Counted from the stretch's first letter, positions 50,056 through 60,094 are shown. The stretch: DNA of 64,000 bases from Paralithodes platypus (GCA_032716605.1 JAVRFV010002354.1:1-64000); one strand, 5' to 3'. Program-made: numbers and translations. The notes: generated from the sequence alone by a model not told the origin.

Positions 50056-51395
50056 AGTTGAACAGCACGGTCCCTGTGAGGATCAAGCCGTACCCTATCC
50101 CTCTTCGACTACAGGATTGGATAAGAAAGGAGATACAAGAGATGGAGGCTGCAGGCATCATCGAGAAGTCGTCATCCTCATACTGTAGTCCAATGGTAGT
50201 CGTAAGTAAGAAGGACGGTGGGGTGCGTATTTGTGGGGATTATCGCAGGGTGAATGCGTTAACGAAGGTGGACGCTGAACCCATGTGTGACCCACGTACC
50301 ATCTTCGCCTGTCTTGCAGGATCAAGTTTCTTCTCAAAGTTTGATCTGACGAAGGGTTTCTTCCAGATACCCTTAGACCCTGCTAGTCGTAAGATCACAG
50401 CTTTTGGAACACCTGGCGGTCTGTACCAATACACAGTGCTGCCATTTGGTCTCACTAACTCACCTGCAGTGTTCAACCGGATGATGCGTAAGGTTCTGCT
50501 GGACATACCAGGCGTGGAGATCTTCGTGGATGATGTCCTGGTGCATTCATCAACATTCAGCAAGCACTTACAACTACTGGACAAGGTGTTGAGTAAGTTG
50601 CGTAAGTTCAATCTGACAGTGAAGCCCAGTAAATGCGAAGTCGGTCAGTCACAAGTACAGTACTTAGGGCACGTGGTAGATGGATTTTGCGGGTATCAAG
50701 ACGACAAGATAACCAAGATTCGTGACGCACCTAGGCCTACAACGAAAAAACAGGTAAGGGCATTCCTAGGTCTAGTGAGGTACTATCGGGATTTCATACC
50801 CCAGTTCGCCACAGCAGCTCTTCCCTTGTATGACCTAGTTAAGAAGCACTCGCCCAACAAAGTTGCATGGGGCCCAGAACAGGAAGAAGCATTGACATGT
50901 CTAAAGGGTTGTCTCATTAAACAACCAATCTTACATCTGGCAGATTTCTCATGTCCCTTTGTCCTGTGTACTGATGCATCACAAGATGCTGTGGGGGCAG
51001 TCCTCATGCAAGATAAGGATGGTAAGCTCTTCCCAATAGCATACCACAGAAGGCGTCTCAAGGGAGCTGAATCCAAGTACAGTACTGTTGAGAAGGAATT
51101 GCTTGCAGTAGTAGGAGTTAAAAAGTACTACTTCTACTTGTTTGGGAAGAAATTTACCTTAGGAACTGATCATATGCCATTAACCAGTCTCCATACCTCA
51201 AAGAATGCAAATGCTAGGCTAATGAGGTGGGCAATGTTCCTCCAACAATTCTCCTTTTCAGTCTGGTACATCAAGGGTAGTGACAATGTTGGAGCGGATC
51301 TTCTGTCCAGACTAGTAAGTGGTGAAGACATCTGTGGGGAGGAGGCAGTGCTGCTCGAGAAGCAACTGCAACGTAGTGTAATATTAATTGTGTAG
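50056..51395 (+). CDS. Reverse transcriptase and RNase H (Gypsy type)
   Basis: The frame opens at about 50056 with LNSTVPVRIKPYPIP (first ATG-like start is not needed because it is part of a polyprotein). RT motifs are KKDGGVRICGDYRRVN, FFSKFDLTKGFFQ (D96), LPFGLTNSPAVF and the FVDD box (D158, D159, counting from 50058). RNase H follows with CTDASQDAVGAVL, STVEKELLAV, LGTDHMPL and SDNVGADLLSRL, so its acidic residues are present. It lies one frame away from integrase, by either mutation or programmed shifting. No integrase follows; the stop at 51393-51395 is followed by about 550 bases to the 3' LTR. Confidence 0.92.
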
Positions 51396-51941
51396 TTGAG
51401 GATTTACTGTACTAATTGTAAGGAGAGATATAGAATATAGTGTGTTCCGTATGATTCTGCCGAAATTTTTGTACACAGGTTGTGTTGTTGGCCTGCGCTG
51501 CTACTCGAGGACTCCAAGGGTGTCGTACTCAAGAGCACGGACCCTAAGACGTCTCACTCGAGAGGAGAGGGGTTTTACAGTACCGGCCGGGATCACTAGG
51601 ATTTCTTTTCTATTATCTCTCAATTTATTATCGATGTATTGATACACCTTACAGTACCAGTTAGTTTGATTTCCATAGTCATTGTGGGTTTTCACACTTG
51701 TTTTCCTTGTGGTAACTTTGTGGATTTCCACTAGGGTTTTGTCACTGGCTTGAGATGCAAGCTTAGGAGTTTTTCCCCTCTCAGTGGAAATTTTAACGTA
51801 AATGTTGAGGGGTTTTTTCTACTCAAAGGTGACCATCATACACCAGTGACAAGGTTAGGTTTAAATTACAGTATGAGTGATTGTGTGTGTCTTATACCTA
51901 GGTGATTTTAGCATAGTAAAATCAAATATTTTTGGGATGAA
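51396..51941 (+). other. Element 3' noncoding region
   Basis: No protein-like ORF is present. A polypurine tract immediately before the 3' LTR is weak ('tttttgggatgaa'). Confidence 0.5.
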
Positions 51942-52616
51942 TGTAGTAGTAACCACATTTTTGTATTCCTATGTTGACATATTATGTTCCTAGTTGAGTT
52001 TCGTACAACATTCTGCAGATTTCTGCTACATTCATGATTTTTTTTTTAGTGGATGTTTTTCCTTCACGGAGAAGGGGCATGCACGCTTGGGGGTCTTGTT
52101 CTACATTACACACGTGGAGGCTGAGTAGTGAGGGTGATCACCTTGGATTTGGGCAGGCAGATTGGGGCTTTCTTATATGGGAGGGCCAAATACCATTCTA
52201 TGAGCTTTTAAGTCCCTAGGGTGATTACCAGGTAAGATATTCAGTGTGTAACCATTTAGGAGTGTTATACTGTAGGCTACACATGCAGGTCAGTGATTTA
52301 GTTTAGGCTACAGTATCAGGCAAGAAGGTTAGATTACCATATATGTTTGCATTACTGGTACTGGTCCATAGACTGTTGAGTGTTGATCACGGAGCCTTGT
52401 GTAACCTATTCTACAGTACAGTATTTAAAGTTAGGCTAGGCTAGACTTTTGTGTTAAGTTAGGTTAAATCAGTAGGCTTTGAGATAGGCTAGGCTAGGAG
52501 TAAACAGACTATAGGCTGTGTGAATGCTTGAGTGCTTGCCATATCATATTTCTGCACATATCATTAATAAATATAATTGCCTGTTACATGTGTATTTATT
52601 TTCAAGAGTGCCTTAA
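51942..52616 (+). repeat. 3' LTR, left segment
   Basis: Matches 45775-46449 with scattered substitutions and small indels. It ends at TTAA, where the TTAA-flanked element inserted. Confidence 0.88.
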
Positions 52617-53225
52617 ACCCGGGAACTGCGGGGAGACTCTTAAGAGTTCCCCCGGCGGACTGCGGGAAGACTTAAGAGTAAGGGGAAAACAAAATCCATT
52701 TAAAACACCCAAAAAATTTTTTTTTTTTCCCCTGGGCCATGCCAAATATCACTTCCACCTCCCCTCCTTCAGTTATCAGCTGTTATTCCCTTATTTTGTG
52801 GTCTATTTTCGTGCTAACATTAGCGAGTTGGTAGCAGGGCGTTGTCATCACTGTTACTAAGCGTGGGAAAGAGCGAGAGAGAGACTTGCGTAACAGTGTC
52901 TCTCCAGACAAGGGAAAGAGCGAGAGAGAGACTATTGCGTAACAGTGTCTCTCCAGACAAGGGGAGGGGAGGAGGGCAGGGAGATTGCCTCAGCCATACA
53001 TTATGTAACTCCCGGCCTGTATCGCCGATTTTGACCATCCAAACACTGTTTCCACTTGTTTTATTGTTGTAACCGGTTAATACCTTTATAATCAACCTAT
53101 AATAGGCGCATATGGATAAGTATTAATGCTATTTATGGTAAAATAACGATGTTAGTGATGGGAACAGCTCAAATATGTCAGCACAGGAGTGTGGTGTCTC
53201 ATACCCCCCATGCGCACTTCTTAGG
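52617..53225 (+). mobile_element. TTAA-flanked element inside the 3' LTR
   Basis: 609 bp between TTAA at 52613-52616 and 53226-53229; the intact 5' LTR shows 'gcctttaataatg' at this point. It begins ACCCGGGAACTGCGGGGAG and parallels 4214-4273 and 5181-5702 of the large element, but it lacks nested copies B and C and the whole right half. The right terminus 'cacttcttagg' is not a CCC...GGG end. It contains a duplicated 'gggaaagagcgagagagag' segment. It shows that the TTAA family was active after the LTR element arrived. Confidence 0.8.
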
Positions 53226-53229
53226 TTAA

Positions 53230-53447
53230 TAACGATGATGATATTTATACCTTTATATGCTAGGTTATAGGCTGTACACATATTAGGCTAATTATCAAGC
53301 CAGTTGTCCCCATATCAGGTAACCTCTATAATAAATATATATTTCTACTGCATACAGTAGTTGTGTATTGCTCACTGAGGCATTACATATAATTCATAAG
53401 ATCAGGGGAAGGGTTGTATAAACTAATATAATTTCCACCCCGTGACA
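53230..53447 (+). repeat. 3' LTR, right segment
   Basis: Resumes at 'taacgatgatgatattt' and ends GTGACA next to AACCC. It matches 46453-46672 of the 5' LTR with few changes, including a 3-bp loss in 'attattagg'. Confidence 0.88.
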
Positions 53448-55279
53448 AACCCCCGGAGGCAGTTGAGCACAACCAGCTTCTGGGAAGCTGTTTTAACAAG
53501 GGTGGTAATGTGGACTTTCCAAGTGAGATCAGGAGAGAAAGTGATTCCTAGAATACTGACAAGATGAAGGATTGATTGTTGTATTGTTGAAGTATAAGGG
53601 ATAGTCTGGGAGTTCTTTCCGGGTAGATATATGGGAGAAATTGGGTTTTGGAAGCATTGAAAGTAACAAGATTTTCTCTTCCCCAAATGGATAGGCCTAT
53701 GGTTGATATTTAAGTGTTTTATGGCATTTTCGCGTGATTTTTTGAGTGTTAGTGTTACTTGGAATGTTTAGCAGGGCCAATAGTACTGCATGGTGGTTGA
53801 GAGACATGGGCCTTGAATGTCTGTGTAGGAGGGTGGAAATGCTGGACATAAGGGGCTGAGGACATAACTGGTGTTAGATGGTATGGAAGGATGTAGTTAT
53901 GTATGGAGTAAGAGCAGAAAAAAGTATTGCTCAGGTGGTATGAACAAATGAACAAAAGTGGAGAGAATTACAATAAAATAGATGGCAGATGTTGAGTGTA
54001 AGAATAAACAAAGCTGGTGAGCGATGCTTTGGTGAACAGGAGGGTGAAGGGTGTGCAAGATGTAGAGCAATTTTGAGCAAAGTGGTATATGGGACATGAA
54101 GACTCGTAGGGCAATATTGCAGACAATACCCTGAAGCTGTCGGGTAAGTTGCATTCTGCTGCCTGATACGGAAATATTATTGCTTGTGCAGAATTAAGTT
54201 TTCCAATTGGCAAGTATGTGAGCGAGTGAAGGAGTTTTAAAGTTTTGCTTATTTGGGAGGTGTTTTTTCCCTATGAGTGCGAAGGAGACAAAGGCAGGTT
54301 GCCTGTAACAACTGTCCCCAAAGCCAAAAGTGAGAGCCAAATTCAAGCGATGTTGTGGTCAAAATGACTGGACACACGAAATTTAAAGCAGTTAGTCATA
54401 GGATGAAGGAAAGATTGATTGTGGGAGAGAGTTCAGAGTGGAAGACTGAACAAACAGTACAGTACCAGGAATCACAGGGGTCCAGCATCTTGTTCAAAGC
54501 ACATGTACAGCTAATGCATCTTATGTATTCAGGTTGGTTTGGGAGATGTTACGGACGTGAAGCGGACACCCGATGGTTTGGTGAAGGGACCGTTGTATGG
54601 ATGGGAGGACTGGTGGACGACTTTCAAGTGCTGTCCATAGTTCTAAATGTCATGGTAAGTTAATATTGGTCGCTGGGTGTTGGAGATGAGAGGGAAATAA
54701 TGGATATAGATGGCGACTGGAGGTGGGAAAATAGACATAGTTAAGAATATTAATTTTAAGTGGTGAAGGATTAAAGTGAGGAGAGAGATAGGGAATATAA
54801 CGATATAGAGATTGAAATAACTAGAGAAAGTGGGGAAATAACGACTTGAGAGTGGTGAGGAAATGGGGGATGGCCGGGAATATAGGAAATCTGAGCAATA
54901 AGAGACCAAAGACAACTGCCTGTAATGAGTGCCTTTCCCAGTTGAAAGAGTGACATGCCAAAATCAAGGAACGTTAGAGCCAAAATGCCTGGACACAGAG
55001 TTTGAAGCAATTTAAGTCATAGGATGAGGGGAAAGATGGATTCAGGGAGAGTGTTCCAGAGTTCAGCTGTTGAATAGAAGGTTTAAGAATATAGTTTTGC
55101 TCTTGGATTGGATAGTTGCACAGAGTAGGGATGGGATTGTGTTGCAAGACCGGTGCTACGTAGATGAGGTAGTATACCACCTCGTCTACGTAGAGTACGT
55201 AGCACCCGTCTTGCAACACAATCTCTGAGGAACATTGATTATTGTAATAGCGGTAGAATAGCGAGAGATGCAACATTGC
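53448..55279 (+). repeat. Macrosatellite, continuation after the LTR element
   Basis: The interrupted unit resumes at 'aacccccggaggcag' with the rest of its LINE fragment (53450-53690, minus). A last unit with a module at 54533-54654 follows, then a LINE 3' fragment (54905-55279) and a palindrome (55135-55223). The repeat stops abruptly within 'gcaacattgcg', where unrelated DNA with the kinase gene begins. Confidence 0.8.
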
Positions 55280-55440
55280 GGGGCTCCAGTCCTGCCGCTT
55301 TTCATGACTTACAGTTTGCTGGTTCAATAATCCATAAAGGTAGATAGTCTCTGAAGGCCTATTATAACTAACTAGCTTACACATATTGAACTGTAATTAC
55401 AAATACAGTTATGTGCTCAGATACTACTAAGCAGATGGGT
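55280..55440 (+). repeat. 161-bp direct repeat, copy 1
   Basis: Identical base for base to 56026-56186 as far as I can read. It includes the presumptive kinase start codon and the first ten codons; after 'gcagatgggt' the sequence diverges. Confidence 0.9.
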
Positions 55441-55598
55441 TTTTGAGGATTTCACAATGGAATCGGAAACTAGATCAAAGGTAGATAGTGTTGGCTAGTT
55501 TAATTTTTATGGAACTTATATTGTAAAAATTTACGAAATAAGCGCTCGTGTGACACTGCAATAATGGTAGATTTACTCGAGAGCATTTTCCGGAACTT

Positions 55599-55886
55599 TT
55601 ATCCATAACTCTCAACTGGCAGCTTCTGTAATAGACTTCTATCAGCATCGTGTAATTTTTTACAATCGACCTTTAGTCTATAATAGTCTGCCACCATACA
55701 CAGTATATTCATTTTCTTTCGTAACATTGTTATTAGAGAAAACGAAAATATATTGTGGGAGTCTTTTATAAAATATGAAAAACAATTATTCGCTTCTTTA
55801 TCTATGTTGTTTCTCAGAGTGTTGGGGCTTGTACTGAAGGGAAAGCATTTAATAATTAAGAAAAATAAATATTGGAGAAGTTTCAC
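55599..55886 (-). CDS. Unrecognised 95-residue ORF between the direct repeats
   Basis: The frame reads from MKLLQYLFFLIIKCFPF to LLQKLPVESYG. An opposite-strand ORF (55753-56022) overlaps it, and neither matches a family I know. The hydrophobic start might be a signal or membrane segment, but AT-rich composition alone can produce it. Coding status is doubtful. Confidence 0.15.
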   Translation of the reverse strand: MKLLQYLFFLIIKCFPFSTSPNTLRNNIDKEANNCFSYFIKDSHNIFSFSLITMLRKKMNILCMVADYYRLKVDCKKLHDADRSLLQKLPVESYG

Positions 55887-56025
55887 TACGTTTATTGTGA
55901 TTTATATTCGTGTTCTTATATCATTGTTACAATGTCGATATTTTGATCTTATCATTGTCATACAAGTGCGCGATGTGTTTGTCAGTCTTCCGAATAGCAA
56001 TTCAGAAGATAACGTTTCTTGAAAA

Positions 56026-56186
56026 GGGGCTCCAGTCCTGCCGCTTTTCATGACTTACAGTTTGCTGGTTCAATAATCCATAAAGGTAGATAGTCTCTGA
56101 AGGCCTATTATAACTAACTAGCTTACACATATTGAACTGTAATTACAAATACAGTTATGTGCTCAGATACTACTAAGCAGATGGGT
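56026..56186 (+). repeat. 161-bp direct repeat, copy 2
   Basis: Second copy, continuous with the kinase ORF. Perfect identity over 161 bases means a very recent tandem duplication, gene conversion or an assembly artefact. Confidence 0.9.
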
Positions 56187-57035
56187 ACCCTGCCCGATCT
56201 GCTGTTCGATTCCAAGATGTATTCGAACAAAAATACCATCATGTCAGAGTGTGAAGAAATGGAGTATTTGGGAACAGGAAAGTATGGCACGGTGTACCTA
56301 GTACAGTACCGTGGACAAACGGCAGTCAGAAAACTAGGGACTAAGTACGCTTCACAACAGGATTACTTAATGGAGGCTAAGACCCTAATTGACGTGGACG
56401 GTGCAGGAGGAGCCCCGCGTCTATTAGCTGTGGCTCGGGACCATCCTTGTCTCATAATATCTTATTGTGACGGCACAGAGCTGGATGAGGTAACTTGCCC
56501 CTATGAAATTCGTCATGAGAGTTTGTGGTGGATGAGAGTTTTCTTTAGTTTGGCATCAAAATTGTCTGAGTTCCACTGGACGGGATATATCCATAACGAC
56601 ATCAAAGGGAACAATGTCTTGGTTAATATGGATGACATGAACTATCCTAAGGCCATGATTATTGACGCTGGTCTCGCTTCTAACACGGGCATCCCACCAC
56701 CTAAATACAAGAACCACTCACCCAACGATTACAAGAACTTTCCCGACTATGCGCCTGAGTTTTTCTTTGGATTCATCAGTCACCCAGCCAGCGATGTTTT
56801 CGGTTTGGGGAAAATGTTTCATGGACAATTGAAAATTATCAATTCCCGCAGGGCGTCCGAGCTGCTGTGGCCCTCTGAGTTTATCAACCTTATCACATCA
56901 ATGGTATATAAAAATCGTAGAAAACGCCCATCACTAAATAATGTCATCGAAACTCTCCGGAGAGTAATTGCTATAATCCAAAATAAGATAATAGGCGAGG
57001 GTAAAATGGTTAGTGTTGAGGCCATTGACGGGTGA
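56157..57035 (+). CDS. Single-exon atypical protein-kinase-like protein
   Basis: 292 residues without an intron, about one kinase domain in length. Visible features are the Gly-rich loop GTGKYGTV (39-46), a candidate alpha-C Glu (E73), the catalytic loop HNDIKGNN (H146, D148, K150, N153), DAG instead of DFG (170-172), APE as YAPE (199-201), SDVFGLG (D213) and RKRPS near the end. The usual VAIK lysine position reads TAVRK, so it is Arg58 unless Lys59 substitutes. Catalytic Asp and Asn are kept, so it is not an obvious pseudokinase. Start: ATG 56157, but MG at 56181 and M48-type internal starts are possible, because the first ten codons lie in the duplicated segment. It may be a retrocopy, a member of an intronless lineage-specific family, or a virus- or transposon-carried kinase. 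Neighbours are repeats and give no functional hint. Confidence 0.75.
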   Translation: MCSDTTKQMGTLPDLLFDSKMYSNKNTIMSECEEMEYLGTGKYGTVYLVQYRGQTAVRKLGTKYASQQDYLMEAKTLIDVDGAGGAPRLLAVARDHPCLIISYCDGTELDEVTCPYEIRHESLWWMRVFFSLASKLSEFHWTGYIHNDIKGNNVLVNMDDMNYPKAMIIDAGLASNTGIPPPKYKNHSPNDYKNFPDYAPEFFFGFISHPASDVFGLGKMFHGQLKIINSRRASELLWPSEFINLITSMVYKNRRKRPSLNNVIETLRRVIAIIQNKIIGEGKMVSVEAIDG

Positions 57036-58088
57036 AGGAAGGATTTTTTTTTTTTAGTGTTGAATCGGGAGCAGAATTGACACTATTAATAAGGCCATAT
57101 ATTATTTATTTATTTTATTGTTATTTTCAAATGATTTTATTTTGTTTAGAAACAATCTCAAGGAATCAGTGGGTTAAAGACCATGTCAATAATTAACCCT
57201 CTAACTCCGCGAGATATTTCCTAAGCTGATAAAAAGACGTTTGAAGATAGCTATATAAATAAATAATTGGCAATATCAGATTATAAGCGGTTGGACCAGC
57301 GACCCTCCTCCGTGGAGAGAAACTATACCTTGTTCCAAATAGTTAGGCCAGATATCGTGAACCCTACCTCTATAACTCAAAAAGGACTTGAGCAAATGGG
57401 TTGTAAATTTCCACACCTATTCCCTGTCTGACCCTTTCCTAATAATATAAATATTAGCTCGATTGCTCTAGTCGTTTGTGAGTTATAGAGGTTAATGTTC
57501 AAGAGTATTGGCCTATCTATTTGGAACAGGCTATAGGTACTCGGTAAAATAAATGTGAGTTTGAAAAAGGTAATATAAGGGGGTGTTTATTCTAGACCTC
57601 CTTCTCCCTCATGTTTAGCCCCATTGGTTTTAAGACTTTAAGACAATCTCTTCATTAGTTTAACGATGTAAAGATGTTTTGCCCCATTTCTTTGTCAATT
57701 TTAAGATCTTTAATTCGTGCTATTCAGGTGTCGATTTTTTCGTGGCGAGCGATTGGGTGCCTGTAATTTAGGAGGAACCAGTCGGGTTATTTTTCTACCG
57801 AAAATGCACAAATATTTCTCGGAGGGGGCCTTGCCGGGTATCTTTTTAAGCTTTATGGAGGTCTAAGTAGGAAGCCAAATTATTAAGTAAATAACTTTAT
57901 ATTTGTATTTAATAAATACACGTTTTAAATAATTTCCGCTTAATTGAGATATACTAGACGTTATCTTATAGGGCCTTCCAAAGCTGAATAAAATTGTCTA
58001 ATGCTAGTCTGTATAAAGCGATAACAGGCATCCTAATACTGAAAGGGTTAATAAAGTGTTCTTAAAGTGGTGAAGCAGAACCACTTAA
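57036..58088. other. Intergenic; possible old TTAA element
   Basis: No gene. TTAA-CCCTCTAACTCCG at 57193-57209 and GAAAGGG-TTAA at 58041-58051 could bound an 851-bp element, but the ends match only over CCCT. The right part resembles the end of the next element (shared 'aagctg.ataaaat.gtc.aatg' pattern). Confidence 0.3.
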
Positions 58089-58305
58089 CCCCTTCAGGAT
58101 CTAAGACACATTTTGGCAGTTTGTTCTGGCTATCTTTACAGTAGATGATTCCATGCAGAATGGGAAGGGTAGGCCTATATGGAGGTCAGAGGGTTGTTTG
58201 AGACTGTCTTTACCTTTTTAACTCCCACGGATCCTTCCTAAGCTGCATAAAATCGTCCAATGTTAGCCAGTAAACTGTCAAAAAAGTGTCATGATCCTCA
58301 AAGGG
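58089..58305. mobile_element. 217-bp TTAA-flanked MITE
   Basis: TTAA at 58085-58088 and 58306-58309; ends CCCCTTCAGGATC and GATCCTCAAAGGG, complementary at 11 of 13. No coding capacity. Confidence 0.7.
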
Positions 58306-58309
58306 TTAA

Positions 58310-59053
58310 CACTATCTGGTCCGACGTCTTGGGGGTTATTATATTTTGTTTCATCATTATTGAGGATTTTGCTTGCTTTTGCCATTTTCGAGCAACGTAT
58401 TTTAGTTTGTCTCCTAGGCTAACAAAAATGCCTTCCCATACTTCCTTTAACCTAAAAATCTGGCCACCCAGACCCCCTTCAAGGTAAGCTTGTAAGATTT
58501 TCGATAGATTAAATGTTCTGACCGAAGGCAGATTTTTTCTAAGTTCAGACTCGCTATCGATCGTTCATCCAGAACAAAAATGACACCTAAATGGGGCAAA
58601 GCGTCTTATTATCGCCAAACAAATGAGATAAAACCTCTTAAAATCTCCAAATTAATGGAGCGAAACAGAGAAGGTCCATAAAGATTCCCTAGGACCAAAT
58701 AGGGTTAAAGTAAAGTGTCAAGAAGGGATGCTTGGCTTCGTTATAAAAAATTATGGATTAGCAGAGTGAGAGAGCGTGAGTACGTGTATTGAATATCCGC
58801 ATCCACAGAACATCCTTATTGAACCTTATTATAGCATAGAAGCTGTTGCCTCACAGTCGTGGTGGTCCACCGCTGCTCCCGCATCCTGCGTCCCTCCTCT
58901 GGAGATTCACCTGATCGGGTATGGAGTTCGATGCCCCTCTACTCTGCGCCGTGTAACCCTGCACCGGAGGTTCATCCTTGCATCCTCTTTTGCAATAAAA
59001 ACAACATCCACAGTCACCTATAATATTAGTATGTGTGTGTGAGTGTGTGTTAA
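58310..59053. other. Intergenic, no gene recognised
   Basis: A short plus-strand open frame (58776-59042) has no recognisable motif. It covers a GC-richer patch with 'gtaaccctgcaccgg' and 'tgtgtgtgtg' at its end. I see no supported feature. Confidence 0.4.
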
Positions 59054-59249
59054 CCCCTTCAACACCCTTTTATCTTTGATTCTGGCTTAAATTCGGCGAT
59101 TTTATGTAGTTTAAGAAATACCTGTGTTGTCAAGAGGGTATACTGAATCATATTTACCCATGAAAGTCGTAGAGCTAGATTATAAACTTAATAAAATCGT
59201 CTAATAGTAACCAGGATATGATGAAAATTACGTAAGGGTGGTGAAGGGG
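59054..59249. mobile_element. 196-bp TTAA-flanked MITE
   Basis: TTAA at 59050-59053 and 59250-59253. The termini CCCCTTCAACACCCTT and AAGGGTGGTGAAGGGG are complementary at 15 of 16 positions. This is one of the cleanest inverted termini in the window. Confidence 0.8.
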
Positions 59250-59464
59250 TTAACCAGTCACGGTACGTAATTATGAAACACGATCAGGATCAGAGATGCA
59301 TGGGGAAGAATGGACAGGAATAACAACGAGAGGCTATAAACTTTAGATAAGTGAATGTCATAATGGCATAACATCATGACGAGTTTGATATGCATGATGG
59401 ATTGATTGTATCCAATATTAATGATCTGGGCAAGGGTGGTGAAGCTAGTGTGATAGGTTGGTGT

Positions 59465-59554
59465 TGCTGTTGTTGTTCCCTAGACTGCCAGGCCGAACAG
59501 TTCCGAGTCTCTGAGGAAGGCCATAGCCGGAACCGAATGTTCCAACAGAGCCCT
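59465..59554 (-). repeat. (AAC)n-tailed SINE-like element, 3' fragment
   Basis: Minus-strand relic of the same family as copies 1-4 ('gttgttgttccctagac' then 'ggccgaacagttcc'). It provides the target for the full-length insertion that follows. Confidence 0.65.
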
Positions 59555-60083
59555 TGGGCGGGTGCCCAACCCCGAAAGGGGTTGAAATAGGGGAGCTATC
59601 CCCCGCCAAAGGCGGCTTTCTAGGGCCTTTCCTAGCTGATGCTGAAAGGATTGGGTTCTAGTCATGTGGTGATGGGCTGGTCTATCAGAGTGAGAACTGA
59701 GCGATCTCTGCCATACCCATAGCTTAATTACTCTCACTGTTCCTTTTACTTATATATTTTCTAGATCTCAAATGACGGCGTCTCATCCATGGATTGACCT
59801 CCCAATCTACCAAGATTGGAAGCCAAAGTGTCACATTTTTCCCTTGCCCCTCAACTTTCTCTTCATAATTGCTGAGGGGCACAGGGCCCTGGGTGGGGCT
59901 TTGGTTTCCCAGGCGTTTTCGACTTTCCGCACCCTCCTCAGCTCCCCGCCATGGAATGGCTTCGGTCACCCAGGCTTTATTGTGGTCGGCAGAGAGGGTT
60001 CTGTGGGGGCGCTCGGTTATGGCCTTGGCCGTGCTCGGGGCCTTGGGGCTGTTCGGCCAGGCAGCTTGCCGAACAACAACAAC
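59555..60083 (+). mobile_element. (AAC)n-tailed SINE-like retroelement, copy 4
   Basis: 529 bp from 'tgggcgggtgcccaacc' to an AAC tail, with target duplication AACAGAGCCCT at 59544-59554 and 60084-60094. The duplication differs from that of copies 2 and 3, so this is an independent insertion. It landed next to a minus-strand relative. Confidence 0.88.
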
Positions 60084-60094
60084 AACAGAGCCCT

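Larger units (their letters stand above)
45775..53447 (+). mobile_element. Gypsy-type LTR retrotransposon with integrase upstream of reverse transcriptase
   Basis: The two LTRs start TGTAGTAG and end GTGACA, and the 5-bp duplication AACCC flanks the element (45770-45774, 53448-53452). Joining the flanks gives 'ggggtaaagaacccccgg', as seen intact in other units (for example near 29070 and 34105), so the empty site is documented. The internal order is gag, protease, integrase, reverse transcriptase, RNase H. By eye the LTRs differ at about a dozen positions, so insertion was recent, but the copy is broken by a gag frameshift, two in-frame stops and a shift before RT. Confidence 0.9.

Noticed and set aside
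57193..58051. An 851-bp TTAA element
   Set aside because: Only the TTAA and CCCT tips match; without matching inverted termini the pairing of these sites may be chance. Kept as a low-confidence remark only.
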